Assembly: GCA_019307135.1 (NCBI GenBank)
Contig: JAFDKF010000038.1
Location: 1 to 43,990, forward strand
Direction of reading: 5' to 3'
From: Deltaproteobacteria bacterium
GTDB taxonomy: Bacteria; Desulfobacterota; Desulfobacteria; Desulfobacterales; C00003060
Length of the DNA: 43,990 nucleotides
The first letter of the stretch is position 1. Every line of letters starts with the position of its first letter. The notes under the pieces are model-generated. The model searched no databases. It was not told where the DNA came from and saw nothing but the letters and a program-made list of their open reading frames with translations. Shown in pieces: positions 1 to 8,146 of this stretch. The translations under genes were made by a program, and so were the position numbers.

Positions 1-113
1 TTGATCGGCTGGTTCGGGCCTGTGTGACCACCCAAACCGTCACATACAACGAAATCATACGTCGACCCTCCGCCACCCGAATGAGTTTTGGCAGCTAAGT
101 CAATAGGCATTTT
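1..113. repeat. left copy of a 113-bp terminal inverted repeat
   Basis: Bases 1-113 are the exact reverse complement of 43878-43990, checked block by block. Homology stops in a T run near 113-116. On the minus strand the repeat reads as an open frame beginning with ATG at 110 (MPIDLAAKTHSGGGG...), running off the window. It is most simply the edge of a multicopy element or gene at which the assembly stopped on both sides. A hairpin-type assembly artefact or a true inverted repeat cannot be excluded. Confidence 0.9.
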
Positions 114-436
114 TTTCTATCCTCGTACTTTTTCTTTTTGCAGGTATTGTCCATCTTTTCTGTGGTTACTCAAAAGGCAAACAAGAATTTATGGGCTTTG
201 TCCGGATTATAGGCTTGAGCGGTATTATCGATTGGGCGGTTATCATACCGTTTGCCGGCCTGGCTATTACCATATGGAGTGTTGTTATCTCAATTGTAGC
301 AACACAGGAGGTTTATCATTTGACCAGGGGCAAGGCGACCTTTATTGTTCTGATATCTGCCTTGATCCTTTGGACAATTAGTCTCATGATCTTTGTTGGC
401 CCTTTGTCTTTTCTGTACGAAATTCCAGGCCAATAA
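107..436 (+). pseudogene. Yip1-domain membrane protein, 3' fragment
   Basis: The frame is open from 107 (just after a TAG at 104-106) to the stop at 436. It encodes about 109 residues with three hydrophobic segments. The pattern of a helix, a GKQEFMGFVRIIG segment, a helix, then LTRGKA and a last helix resembles the C-terminal half of Yip1-domain proteins (PF04893), which are small polytopic membrane proteins of unclear bacterial role. The first ATG, at 191, lies inside the domain, so a start there would lose a helix. The coding sequence abuts the terminal repeat within about 10 bases, so the 5' half appears to have been replaced by the repeat or lost at an assembly junction. Family assignment is by pattern; no function is inferred for the fragment. 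Confidence 0.5.
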
Positions 437-511
437 GAATAGAGTTTCAGAAAAAGATTTTGGGGTCATGGATTCTTGGAGGATTTTTAGCGTTGTACTT
501 TATAGCAGTTA

Positions 512-599
512 GATACTGGATGCTCGATACTGGATGCTGGATCATGCGCTTGAAATTGTCGCGTTTATCCAGTATCAAGTGACCAGTATCCAGCATCAG
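512..599. repeat. palindrome built of GATACTGGATGCTGGAT phrases
   Basis: The left arm at 512-542 is a run of GATACTGGATGC-type phrases. The right arm at 566-598 is the complementary run (ATCCAGTATCAAGTGACCAG...). The two can fold into a long imperfect hairpin. The same phrases recur at 3901-3936 and 8004-8108. No protein-coding role is seen. Confidence 0.75.
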
Positions 600-713
600 T
601 GCGCTGATTCCGACCCCTTCCATGGAAGACATACGTTTCCGTCATCCAAAAACTTTATCTTAAGGACTATATCGTGGACAGGTGGCGTAGCAAGATATTA
701 GGGTAAAAGGGGA

Positions 714-995
714 ATGCAAACTATTCGCCAGCAAATGATAACGTTGTTGTCCCAAGGAGTGCGTAGTGCAAGAGATCTGTCCCAGATGCTGCATATTCAG
801 GAAAAAGAGGTTTATAGTCATCTTTCCCACATCGCACGTTCCGTTGTCTCACAAAGCCACCGTCTGGTCGTAATCCCCTCACGATGCCTTGTGTGCGGGT
901 ATGTGTTTGACAACCGAAAACGGTTTACCAGGCCAAGCCGTTGCCCTTGTTGCAAAGGAGAGCGCATCGAGGAGCCGAGATACGAAGTTGTTTAA
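714..995 (+). CDS. HTH regulator fused to a C-terminal zinc ribbon
   Basis: A 93-residue protein. Residues 1-50 look like a winged helix-turn-helix (LLSQGVRSARDLSQMLHIQEKEVYSHLSHI). Residues 58-84 carry two Cys pairs (CLVC and CPCC) typical of a zinc ribbon. This order matches the small predicted regulators of COG3357 (HTH plus Zn-ribbon). It is probably a cytoplasmic DNA-binding protein; the target is unknown. The start is the ATG after AAAAGGGGA. It stands alone between a repeat and a convergent small gene, so no operon partner is available to suggest its target. Confidence 0.75.
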   Translation: MQTIRQQMITLLSQGVRSARDLSQMLHIQEKEVYSHLSHIARSVVSQSHRLVVIPSRCLVCGYVFDNRKRFTRPSRCPCCKGERIEEPRYEVV

Positions 996-1066
996 GTTGG
1001 TTCGGCTTTGAAGCGGCCAGTGCTTGTTTCTGAATACAACCATGAATTTGAAGCTATGGAACAGCC

Positions 1067-1267
1067 TCATTTTCTTATAAGCCGTTTTTTTGCCCATATT
1101 GCTAAGCGTATGAAATAGACAAACACTATCGAGAATAAGATTACGTAGATACCGAATGGTAACGATTCGCGAGGGCGAACCCCGCAAAGTACGAGGACAA
1201 CCCAAGACAGATAACTCCCGATACAGCCAGACAAGAGCCAAATCCATTCTTTGGTTACCTTTTTCAT
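1067..1267 (-). CDS. small two-helix membrane protein
   Basis: Encodes 66 residues: a Lys-rich N-terminus, a hydrophobic helix around residues 9-28, a short PRESLPFG loop, a second helix around 36-56, and a basic tail (AKKRLIRK). This composition and the positive-inside tail look like a real small inner-membrane protein rather than noise. The ribosome-binding site is weak (GAAGG about 15 bases upstream). It converges with the HTH/Zn-ribbon gene. I do not recognise a family and infer no function. Confidence 0.5.
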   Translation of the reverse strand: MKKVTKEWIWLLSGCIGSYLSWVVLVLCGVRPRESLPFGIYVILFSIVFVYFIRLAIWAKKRLIRK

Positions 1268-1302
1268 CGTGGGTTTGTGATGCCTTCTACCCTATATTAC
1301 AG

Positions 1303-1343
1303 CACAAAAACAATGGGCGGGCCAACTATCGGCTAACCCGCCC
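1303..1343 (-). terminator. rho-independent terminator of tRNA-Pro
   Basis: On the minus strand, directly after the tRNA, GGGCGGG (1337-1343) pairs with CCCGCCC (1315-1321) and is followed by a T-rich run (ATTGTTTTTGTG, 1303-1314). Confidence 0.75.
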
Positions 1344-1355
1344 ACATCTTACTTC

Positions 1356-1432
<77 letters not shown>

Positions 1433-1553
1433 CCAACTATATTTTGAGTTTTTTTAACACTTCGTACCCGCCCTGTCAACAATTGATCAACACAGCCCTT
1501 GAGCCCAATCACAAACCTTTACAATCCAATAGCTTCCGTGTTAACTTCAATTT

Positions 1554-2471
1554 GTGGAACAGCCTCTCATCAAACCTCAGGCTCTCCGTCCGGGCGACAC
1601 TATCGGCATTGCAGCACCGGCCTCCCCGTTTGATCGGCAGGCATTTGACCTCGGGGTTGCAGTACTCGAATCCATGGGCTACCGGGTGAGGATTCCCGAC
1701 GATCTGTTCAGCCGCCAGGGATACCTTGCAGGGCCCGACAGCGAGCGTGTCTCTCAACTGATAAAACTGTTTGAAGATGAATCGGTGAGGGCGATATTCT
1801 GTGCCCGTGGAGGATTTGGTTCCATGAAACTCCTCCCTTTGCTTGACTTTGAGACCATCTGCGCCCACCCGAAAATCCTGGTGGGATTTAGCGACATTAC
1901 CGCTTTGCTGGTAGCGATCTACAACAGGTGTGGCATGGTCACGTTTCACGGACCGCTCGTAACAACCCTGAAAAGGGATTCTGAAAAGACTTGCTTAGCA
2001 TTGATTGACGCCATTGGGTCAAGTAGGCCGCTGGCCTTGAAACCCCGCAAAGCCATGGTCTTAAACCCCGGGCGGGCCTCTGGTCGTCTGGTAGGTGGCA
2101 ATTTGACCAGCCTGTGCCATCTCATGGGCACACCCTATGAACCTCCCTTTGAAGGCCATCTCCTTTTTCTGGAGGACCGGGGAGAAGCCCCATACCGCAT
2201 CGACCGGATGCTTTCTCAACTGCAACTGGGGGGCCACCTTGACGGGGTTGCCGGCGTTATTCTCGGCTCTTTTCAGGGCTGCGGCCCCCTTGAGGATGTG
2301 TATGCCATTGTGAAACAGGCACTTCGGCATACGGATATCCCCATTCTGGCCGGATTTGACCTGGGCCACGGAACCGACAACCTCACCGTGCCCATCGGGC
2401 TTGAAGCGGAGCTGGATGCCGAAGCCGGCAGCCTCCAATTTCAAGACCCAGCCATCCAAGAGGGCAATTGA
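1554..2471 (+). CDS. ldcA: LD-carboxypeptidase (peptidase family S66)
   Basis: A cytoplasmic enzyme that removes the terminal D-Ala from murein tetrapeptides during peptidoglycan recycling. The 305-residue length is normal. The N-terminal LRPGDTIGIAAPASPFD is the family signature. The probable catalytic triad is Ser113 in GFSDIT, Glu207 in LEDRGE and His272 in DLGHGTDN. The start is a GTG with no clear Shine-Dalgarno, chosen because the family signature begins about ten residues later. The stop overlaps the start of the following serine hydrolase gene (TGATG), so the two are probably co-transcribed. NagZ and a MurU-AmgK fusion elsewhere in the window belong to the same recycling theme. Confidence 0.9.
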   Translation: MEQPLIKPQALRPGDTIGIAAPASPFDRQAFDLGVAVLESMGYRVRIPDDLFSRQGYLAGPDSERVSQLIKLFEDESVRAIFCARGGFGSMKLLPLLDFETICAHPKILVGFSDITALLVAIYNRCGMVTFHGPLVTTLKRDSEKTCLALIDAIGSSRPLALKPRKAMVLNPGRASGRLVGGNLTSLCHLMGTPYEPPFEGHLLFLEDRGEAPYRIDRMLSQLQLGGHLDGVAGVILGSFQGCGPLEDVYAIVKQALRHTDIPILAGFDLGHGTDNLTVPIGLEAELDAEAGSLQFQDPAIQEGN

Positions 2472-3790
2472 TGAAGGCTGTCCGGGACCTGATGCGGCGC
2501 GGTGTGGATGAGGGTGTTTTCCCGGGCGGCGTGCTTCTTGTTGCCAGGAAAGGGAGCATCGTATTCTTTGAGGCATTCGGTCATGCCGGACTTGCACCTG
2601 AACGGCCCATGACAACCGATACAGTGTTTGACCTGGCATCTTTAACCAAGCCGTTGGCGACCAGTGTTGCCTTCATGCTCCTGGTCCAGGAGGGGAAGCT
2701 GAGCTTAGATCAGACGTTGGGCAGTGCAATCCCTGACTTTTCAGGTACTAACAAGAAATACATCACCATCCGCCAACTCCTTTCGCATACGTCCGGGCTG
2801 CCAGACTACCGGCCCTTCTACAAAAAACTCGTGGAGCTTCCACCATCTGAGCGAAAAGACTCACTCAGAGCGCTGCTTCTTGCTGAAAGATTCATCCACG
2901 AACCAGGACAAGCCTGCTTATACAGCGATCTGGGCTTCATGATCCTGGAATGGCTTGTTGAAGTCACGGCACAAAAGCCTCTTGACCGTTTTGTCGAAGA
3001 ATCAATCTACCGGCCGCTCGGACTCAAGCATCTTTTTTTTATCCCCTCCCCCCAAACCCTCCCCCTTGAAGCCCGCCCTGCCCGCCCTGGCGCTCCGGTT
3101 TATTATAAGCCACCGAGCCAGCAATCCAGGGTCTGGGCCAGGGGCGCGACGTCCGCGAAACAAGCTGTTGCCCCTGAAAACCAGGCCCGCCCTGGCGCGA
3201 CGTCCTCAGGCCAATCTACTAAGCCTATAATCCCGGTCTGGGCCAGGGTCTGGGCCTGGGGGGGAGGGCAGGGTGGGGGTAAAAGCAGAGTCGATCAGCC
3301 ATATGCGGCAACTGAAGACTGTCCTTGGCGCGGGAAAATCTTGGATGGCGTTGTGCACGATGAAAATGCCTATGCCTTAGGAGGGGTGGCAGGACATGCC
3401 GGACTATTTGGGACAGCCCAAGATGTATATGGCCTCCTTAAAGAACTTTTAGCTGTTTACACCGGAAAATCGAATATCGGCCTGTTTCGCCGGGATGTAG
3501 TGCAAACCTTTTTTCAGCGCCAGTCTGATGTCGGGAGTTGGGCTCTGGGGTTTGACACCCCTACACGGCCAGATTCGAGCAGCGGGCAGTACTTTTCTGA
3601 TCAAAGTGTTGGCCACCTCGGTTTTACGGGAACCTCCTTCTGGGTGGACCTTTTAAAAGGCGTGATCGTGATTCTCCTGACCAACCGAATCCACGCCAAG
3701 CGGGAAAATGAACAAATCAAGGCATTCCGACCACTGCTTCATGATACAGTCATGGACTCAATGCTCAGGCAAAGGAGCAGCACGCTTTAA
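2471..3790 (+). CDS. beta-lactamase-fold serine hydrolase with an internal repeat insertion
   Basis: Class C beta-lactamase / penicillin-binding-protein-like hydrolase (PF00144). The SxxK motif is SLTK at residues 57-60, the second motif is YSD at 151-153, and HLG at 382-384 sits in the KTG position. The family core is continuous from GLKHLFFIP (about 184-192) to KSRVDQPYAATEDCPW (about 271-286), but about 79 residues rich in Pro, Arg, Ala and Gly are wedged between. These are translated from palindromic repeats at 3047-3283. The insertion keeps the frame, and all catalytic motifs survive, so the protein may still fold with a long disordered loop. ATG 2471 is preferred over TTG 2468. The substrate is unknown; next to ldcA a cell-wall substrate is plausible. 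Confidence 0.85.
   Translation: MKAVRDLMRRGVDEGVFPGGVLLVARKGSIVFFEAFGHAGLAPERPMTTDTVFDLASLTKPLATSVAFMLLVQEGKLSLDQTLGSAIPDFSGTNKKYITIRQLLSHTSGLPDYRPFYKKLVELPPSERKDSLRALLLAERFIHEPGQACLYSDLGFMILEWLVEVTAQKPLDRFVEESIYRPLGLKHLFFIPSPQTLPLEARPARPGAPVYYKPPSQQSRVWARGATSAKQAVAPENQARPGATSSGQSTKPIIPVWARVWAWGGGQGGGKSRVDQPYAATEDCPWRGKILDGVVHDENAYALGGVAGHAGLFGTAQDVYGLLKELLAVYTGKSNIGLFRRDVVQTFFQRQSDVGSWALGFDTPTRPDSSSGQYFSDQSVGHLGFTGTSFWVDLLKGVIVILLTNRIHAKRENEQIKAFRPLLHDTVMDSMLRQRSSTL
3047..3283. repeat. repeat cluster inserted in frame in the serine hydrolase gene; two 64-bp elements
   Basis: The segment contains two reverse-oriented copies of a 64-bp element at 3080-3143 and 3185-3248. Each starts GCCCGCCCTGGCGC and ends GTCTGGGCCAGGG. 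Outer flanks are a C-rich arm at 3048-3067 and a G-rich arm at about 3260-3281, which are roughly complementary. The same 64-bp element lies between genes at 32181, 34604 and 34761. Total insertion is about 237 bases (79 codons) without a stop. Confidence 0.8.
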
Positions 3791-4042
3791 CGACTTGAAA
3801 CACGGCCTCCGCACGTGTATGATGTTATAGGCGCTTAGCGAATCCACATCGATAAAAAATTGTCTATATTTATAATATGTTGTTTCTACTTTGGTTACAG
3901 ATGCTGGATGCTGGATACTCGATACTGGATAAACCAAAAATAATGTTTTAATTTTCGCATCTTCGGATTTTGGTGCTTTCGTGACAGATCTATTTTTTAT
4001 TTCCCGGCTACGCGGATGCGGGTTAAGGGAAGGAGAGAAAGA
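3791..4042. other. intergenic region before suf genes
   Basis: Holds one unpaired arm of the GATGCTGGATACTGGAT repeat family (3901-3936) and an AT-rich stretch with a TATAAT at about 3870. No convincing -35 box was found. The suf ribosome-binding site (GGGAAGGAG) lies at the end. Confidence 0.5.
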
Positions 4043-4798
4043 ATGCTACAAATCGAGGACTTACAGGTTAAGCTTGGCGACAAGGAAATCCTGAAGCACA
4101 TCGATCTTGAGATTCATCCGGGTGAGACCCATATCTTGTTTGGCCCGAACGGTTCCGGCAAGACGTCTTTATTGATGACGATTATGGGTTACCCGCAGTA
4201 CAGGGTCACAGGCGGAAAGATTGTTTTCAAAGGAGAAGACATCACGGATATGCCTGTTGACGAGCGAGCGCAGCTCGGCATCGGCGTGTCTTACCAGCGG
4301 CCTCCCACCATTCATGGCGTGAAGACCAGGCAAATGGTTCAGATCTGCGCAAAAGGTAAGGTGGATGCTGAGGCCCTGGCGGAAAAGGTGAACTTTTCTG
4401 AATTCATGGAGCGTGACATCAATGCGGGTTTTTCCGGCGGTGAGATCAAACGTTCGGAACTGTTGCAACTAATGGCGCAGGATGCAGACCTGTTGCTCTT
4501 TGATGAGCCGGAGTCGGGTGTTGACTTAGAAAATATTTCCCTGATAGGAAACTCGATCAGCAACCTGCTGCAACGGGACTTCAGGGTAAACGCTAAAAAG
4601 ACGCAGAAAGAGAAGCGCGAAGAACGGACCAAGATGGGCCTGATCATTACCCACACCGGGTTCATCTTGGATTATGTGACAGCGGACAAAGGACAGGTTC
4701 TTTACGACGGTATGTTGACTTGCACGAGCAACCCCCGGGAAATTTTCAAGTGTATCAGCAAGGTTGGATATGAGGAATGTGTAAGATGCGCGATTTAG
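4043..4798 (+). CDS. sufC: SufC-type ABC ATPase of Fe-S cluster assembly
   Basis: Cytoplasmic ATPase that powers the SufB scaffold during iron-sulfur cluster assembly. Walker A is GPNGSGKTS, the Q-loop region reads SYQRPP, the signature is FSGGE, Walker B is LLLFDEPESGVD, and the H-loop His is in THTG. The length of 251 residues is typical. A start at 4016 is possible, but ATG 4043 follows a strong AAGGAGAG site and gives the normal N-terminus MLQIEDLQV. The 3' end overlaps the SufB-like gene by a few codons, so the two are translationally coupled. A Lys/Glu-rich stretch (KKTQKEKREERTK) before the H-loop is somewhat longer than usual. Confidence 0.93.
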   Translation: MLQIEDLQVKLGDKEILKHIDLEIHPGETHILFGPNGSGKTSLLMTIMGYPQYRVTGGKIVFKGEDITDMPVDERAQLGIGVSYQRPPTIHGVKTRQMVQICAKGKVDAEALAEKVNFSEFMERDINAGFSGGEIKRSELLQLMAQDADLLLFDEPESGVDLENISLIGNSISNLLQRDFRVNAKKTQKEKREERTKMGLIITHTGFILDYVTADKGQVLYDGMLTCTSNPREIFKCISKVGYEECVRCAI

Positions 4799-5997
4799 AG
4801 GAAAAGGCTCGACAGGCCCAGGATAAGAAGGCAGTGCTTGGCCCGGACATTGATCTTGATGCATACCAGTCAGAACCCGTTTCCCACAATTATGTAGAGG
4901 ACCTGGGTGACTTATCTAAGGCTGATAAGAAGCAGATGCTGCAGGCGGGGATCGATGCCGAGGAAACGGATAGGTCGGGCACCTTTGTGCAAAAAGATAC
5001 GGCGGTACTCCACGCCCATTCCAAGCAGGAAGGGCTGGAGGTGATACCCATCAGGGAAGCGCTGAAGCAATATAACTGGGTTGAGGATTACTACTGGAAA
5101 TTGGTGGCCGTGGACACCGATAAGTACACAGCCAGGGCTCACCTTGACCTGCATAACGGCTATGTCATCAGGGCCCTTCCGGGGAGCAAGGTTGTCTATC
5201 CTGTTCAAGCGTGCTTGTATCTGGAAAAGGAAGGCCTAAGCCAGAATGTGCACAACATTGTGATCGCTGAAGAAGGGGCGGAGCTTCATGTGATCACAGG
5301 ATGTGCGGCGGCCGCCCATTTACGGCGAGGGCTCCACATAGGAATCTCTGAGTTTTACGTCAAGAAGGGCGCAAAGCTCAGCTTCACCATGATCCACCAC
5401 TGGGCTGAAGGGACGATGGTGCGGGCCAGATCGGTGGGAATGGTTGAGGAAGGGGGCCTTTTCCTCAACAATTACATTTCTATGAAGCCGGTGAAGTCTG
5501 TCCAGATGTATCCCACGACCCACCTGGTTGGAAAGGGGGCGGTGGCCCGTTTTTATAGTCTGCTTGTGGGAAGCCCTAACTCCGAAATGGACGTGGGGGG
5601 CCGCATTTTCTTGAAAGAGCCGGATACCCGAGCCGAGATCGTTTCCCGGGCCATCACCAACGGTGGAAAGATTATTGCCCGAGGGGATCTAGTGGGCGAG
5701 GTGCCACGAGTGAAGGCCCATCTGGAGTGCCATGGTCTCATCCTCAACGGGGGATCGATTCACGCCATACCTGAGTTGGAGGGCAAGGTGGATGGGGTGG
5801 AAATGTCTCACGAAGCTGCCATTGGCAAGATCGCGCAAGAGGAGATTCTTTACCTTATGTCTCGCGGTTTGAGTGAAGATGAAGCCACTGCGACTATTGT
5901 GCGAGGGTTTTTGAGTGTCGATATTCCTGGCCTGCCGCCTCAGCTCAAAGCTGAAATTGATCGTGCCGTGGAACAGAGTAATAAAGATATGATGTAA
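4786..5997 (+). CDS. sufB: SufB/SufD-family Fe-S scaffold protein
   Basis: Partner of SufC; the family forms the beta-helical scaffold on which Fe-S clusters are built. The C-terminal half carries the family core (RAEIVSRAITNGGKIIARG, ...CHGLILNGGSIHAIPEL, ...VEMSHEAAIGKI, then LMSRGLSEDEATATIVRGFL). At 403 residues it is shorter than E. coli SufB and close to archaeal and anaerobe SufB/D proteins. ATG 4786 is preferred because a GAGGA site sits about ten bases upstream; ATG 4777 would put that site against the codon. No second SufB/D, SufS or SufE is nearby, so this looks like a two-gene SufBC system. Confidence 0.88.
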   Translation: MRDLEEKARQAQDKKAVLGPDIDLDAYQSEPVSHNYVEDLGDLSKADKKQMLQAGIDAEETDRSGTFVQKDTAVLHAHSKQEGLEVIPIREALKQYNWVEDYYWKLVAVDTDKYTARAHLDLHNGYVIRALPGSKVVYPVQACLYLEKEGLSQNVHNIVIAEEGAELHVITGCAAAAHLRRGLHIGISEFYVKKGAKLSFTMIHHWAEGTMVRARSVGMVEEGGLFLNNYISMKPVKSVQMYPTTHLVGKGAVARFYSLLVGSPNSEMDVGGRIFLKEPDTRAEIVSRAITNGGKIIARGDLVGEVPRVKAHLECHGLILNGGSIHAIPELEGKVDGVEMSHEAAIGKIAQEEILYLMSRGLSEDEATATIVRGFLSVDIPGLPPQLKAEIDRAVEQSNKDMM

Positions 5998-6102
5998 CGT
6001 CTCGGAATTTCTACAACCTATTATTCCACCATTCCAATTGCGGAGCGAAGCGGAGCTAAGTTGCCTATGTTGAGTGGATAGGGGAGGGGGCTCAAGACAA
6101 GA

Positions 6103-6570
6103 GTGAAAACGATTGCTGTGCCCGGCTGGGGTTCCGTTGAACTGGAAAACCTGGTCCTGGATCTCAATGGCACACTGACCGAATCGGGAGATTTCATTCC
6201 CGGGGTTGTTGATTATCTGGAAAAGCTGAAGGCCAGAGGGTTCAAGATTTACGTCCTTTCTGGCGACACTCGGGGGACCCTCAAACGTACCCTGCCGGGT
6301 TCTTCAGAAATTGATCCGGTTGTAACCAGAACGGCCCATGAGAAACGGGCCTTTGTTGAATCGATCGGAGCAGAGCGCACGGTCTGTGTGGGCAATGGCA
6401 ATATTGATGTGGAGATGTTCAAGGTCGCCGGGCTTTCCATATGCACAATTCAGGCAGAAGGTGCCACGACCAAGGCCATGCTGGAGGCTGACATTGTGGT
6501 GGCCCACATCAAGCATGCCTTTGAAATCCTGCTGGACCCAAAGAAGTTGATCGCCACACTCAGGTGTTGA
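6103..6570 (+). CDS. HAD-family protein of the soluble P-type ATPase-like group
   Basis: A 155-residue cap-less HAD protein. Motif I reads LDLNGTLT: the nucleophile Asp20 is present, but the usual second Asp is Asn22. Motif II Ser53 is in VLSGDT, a Lys is at 81, and motif IV is GNGNIDVEMF. This combination matches the COG4087 'soluble P-type ATPase' group, where DxNGT is normal, so the Asn is not decay. The substrate is unknown. GTG start; preceded by GGGGAGGGGG. It stands between sufB and the lysine-controlled dapA but is separated from both by non-coding DNA. Confidence 0.8.
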   Translation: MKTIAVPGWGSVELENLVLDLNGTLTESGDFIPGVVDYLEKLKARGFKIYVLSGDTRGTLKRTLPGSSEIDPVVTRTAHEKRAFVESIGAERTVCVGNGNIDVEMFKVAGLSICTIQAEGATTKAMLEADIVVAHIKHAFEILLDPKKLIATLRC

Positions 6571-6588
6571 AAGATACCGCTTTTTTTC

Positions 6589-6617
6589 TTGACAACTCAG
6601 CTACCATCCTTTATGTA
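6589..6617 (+). promoter_or_regulatory. sigma-70-type promoter for the dapA leader
   Basis: A perfect TTGACA at 6589-6594 is followed after 17 bases by TATGTA at 6612-6617. Transcription would start about ten bases upstream of the riboswitch. Confidence 0.6.
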
Positions 6618-6627
6618 GCCTTTAAAC

Positions 6628-6805
6628 CAGAGTTGAGGCGCGGTACTCATAAGTAGCCGCAGGACAGGGGGAACAGGCCCCATATCTTGCGGTGAAAGGG
6701 TGTACCGCCGAAGCCTGCTTTTGGCCTGTTACGAAAGTGGGCTGGGCCTGTGGATAAGATCCGCAGGACTGTCACGGTTTTTTTCGTGGAGCGCTCTCTT
6801 GGTTG
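6628..6805 (+). ncRNA. lysine riboswitch (L box)
   Basis: The leader carries the conserved blocks of the lysine aptamer in order: GAGGCGCGG and AAGTAG near the 5' side, GGTGAAAGGG, then ACCGCCGAAGCC, GGGCTGGGCC, and CTGTCACGG followed by GTGGAGCGCTCTC. The multi-helix layout matches the lysC leader of Bacillus. It lies directly upstream of dapA, an expected target. Together with the following terminator it should stop transcription when lysine is high. Confidence 0.9.
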
Positions 6806-6809
6806 GTTG

Positions 6810-6839
6810 CAGCCGGAGTGGTCTCCGGCTGTTTTTTTT
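6810..6839 (+). terminator. attenuator terminator of the lysine riboswitch
   Basis: CAGCCGGAG pairs with CTCCGGCTG (6810-6831) and is followed by eight T residues. It lies between aptamer and dapA ribosome-binding site, as expected for transcriptional attenuation. Confidence 0.9.
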
Positions 6840-6868
6840 AGGGCAACGCAAAACAAGGAGGTGTTACC

Positions 6869-7906
6869 ATGTTTAACGGGTGTTACACCGCACTGATGAC
6901 GCCGTTCAAAGACGACTATGAAGTCGACTATGAAGGCCTGGAAAAACTGGTCGAGTTTCAGATCGCAGGTGGTTTGAGTGGGATTTTGGCTGTGGGTACC
7001 ACGGGTGAGAGTCCTACATTGAACTGGGAAGAACACAATGAAGTAATCAGGGTGGTGGCAGAGAAGTGCAAGGGGAGGTGCCAGTCCATTGCGGGTACGG
7101 GCAGCAATAATACCCGTGAAACCATGGAAAGCACCGAACATGCAGTCAGTGTGGGGGCTGATGCAGCCCTGCTGGTAGATCCCTATTACAATGGACCTAG
7201 CTCCCTTGAGATACGCAGAGAATATGTGGCCCCCGTGGCAGACAAATTTCCCCAGATTCAGATCATCCCGTACGTCATCCCCGGACGAACGGGAGCCCAG
7301 CTCTTGCCCGAAGACCTGGCCATACTACAAAATCAATTTGCCAATGTGAGCACGGTCAAAGAGGCCACAGGGAACATCGAAAACATGAAACGCACTCGGG
7401 AATGCTGCGGAGATGATTTTACCATACTGTCCGGTGATGATGATAAGACCTTTACCATGATGACCGACCCTGCCATCAAGACAAAGGGCGTCATCTCGGT
7501 GGCCTCCAACATAGCTCCCAAGGCGGTCCAGGATATGACCACACTCATCAGCCAGGGTAACCAGGCTGAGGCAGAAAAACTTCGGGATGCCTTGAAACCT
7601 CTCTTCGGCATTGTAACCGTAAAAACTCAGGAGGAGACCCCTTACGGGGCCGTGAGTTGCCGTGCAAGAAATCCCCTGGGCACAAAGACCCTTATGGCGA
7701 TCCTTGGCATGCCGGTTGGGATATGTCGCCGGCCGCTGGGCAAAATGACAAAGAACGGGGTTGCGGTCGTATTGGAAGCTGGTCGCACGGTATGGAAAAA
7801 TAACCCTGAAATTCTAAAACCCGTGGCCGATTTCTTTGGCGTAGATATCGAAGCCAGGCTATATGATGAGTCACTCTTGGCAGGGTTGACTTACGATGAA
7901 TACTAG
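6869..7906 (+). CDS. dapA: 4-hydroxy-tetrahydrodipicolinate synthase
   Basis: First committed step of lysine and meso-diaminopimelate synthesis: condensation of pyruvate with aspartate semialdehyde in the cytoplasm. A TIM-barrel of the DapA/NAL family with GTTGE at 43-47, Tyr135 in YVIPGRTG and the Schiff-base Lys164 in VKEATGN. At 345 residues it is about 50 longer than E. coli DapA; the extra part is C-terminal (from about residue 290). The strong AAGGAGGTG site fixes the ATG. The lysine riboswitch upstream supports DapA over other aldolases of the family. Asn often precedes the Pro of the Tyr motif in close relatives; here it is Val-Ile. Confidence 0.9.
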   Translation: MFNGCYTALMTPFKDDYEVDYEGLEKLVEFQIAGGLSGILAVGTTGESPTLNWEEHNEVIRVVAEKCKGRCQSIAGTGSNNTRETMESTEHAVSVGADAALLVDPYYNGPSSLEIRREYVAPVADKFPQIQIIPYVIPGRTGAQLLPEDLAILQNQFANVSTVKEATGNIENMKRTRECCGDDFTILSGDDDKTFTMMTDPAIKTKGVISVASNIAPKAVQDMTTLISQGNQAEAEKLRDALKPLFGIVTVKTQEETPYGAVSCRARNPLGTKTLMAILGMPVGICRRPLGKMTKNGVAVVLEAGRTVWKNNPEILKPVADFFGVDIEARLYDESLLAGLTYDEY

Positions 7907-7923
7907 CGAAGCTTCGCCTCAAA

Positions 7924-8110
7924 CCCTGGCCCAGACTAGGTTTAACAGCTTACCTTAGAATAAGCAAGCATCAGGGCAGGCCGACGAGGCTTCGCGATGT
8001 TGGTTGCTGGATGCTTGATGCTGGATGGCAAAACCTGTTCCCGACAGGTTCAGGAAAAGTAAAAGATTCCTTTTCAATCCAGTATCGAGTGACCAGTATC
8101 CAGTATCTGT
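7924..8110. repeat. intergenic repeats: degenerate 64-bp-type element and GATGCTGGAT palindrome
   Basis: 7924-7981 begins CCCTGGCCCAGAC and ends AGGGCAGGC, a shorter (58 bp) relative of the 64-bp family. 8004-8028 and 8077-8108 are arms of the GATGCTGGAT / ATCCAGTATC family enclosing a small CCTGTTCCCGACAGG hairpin. No gene is seen. Confidence 0.65.
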
Positions 8111-8146
8111 CACAGTTCGTAAACAATGTTTGTCACAAAACCTGAC

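Noticed and set aside
88..381. 97-codon frame at the left end
   Set aside because: It overlaps the Yip1-like frame, which has coherent membrane helices.
6647..7141. 164-codon open frame on the minus strand
   Set aside because: It covers the lysine riboswitch and the start of dapA in antisense and has no family features.
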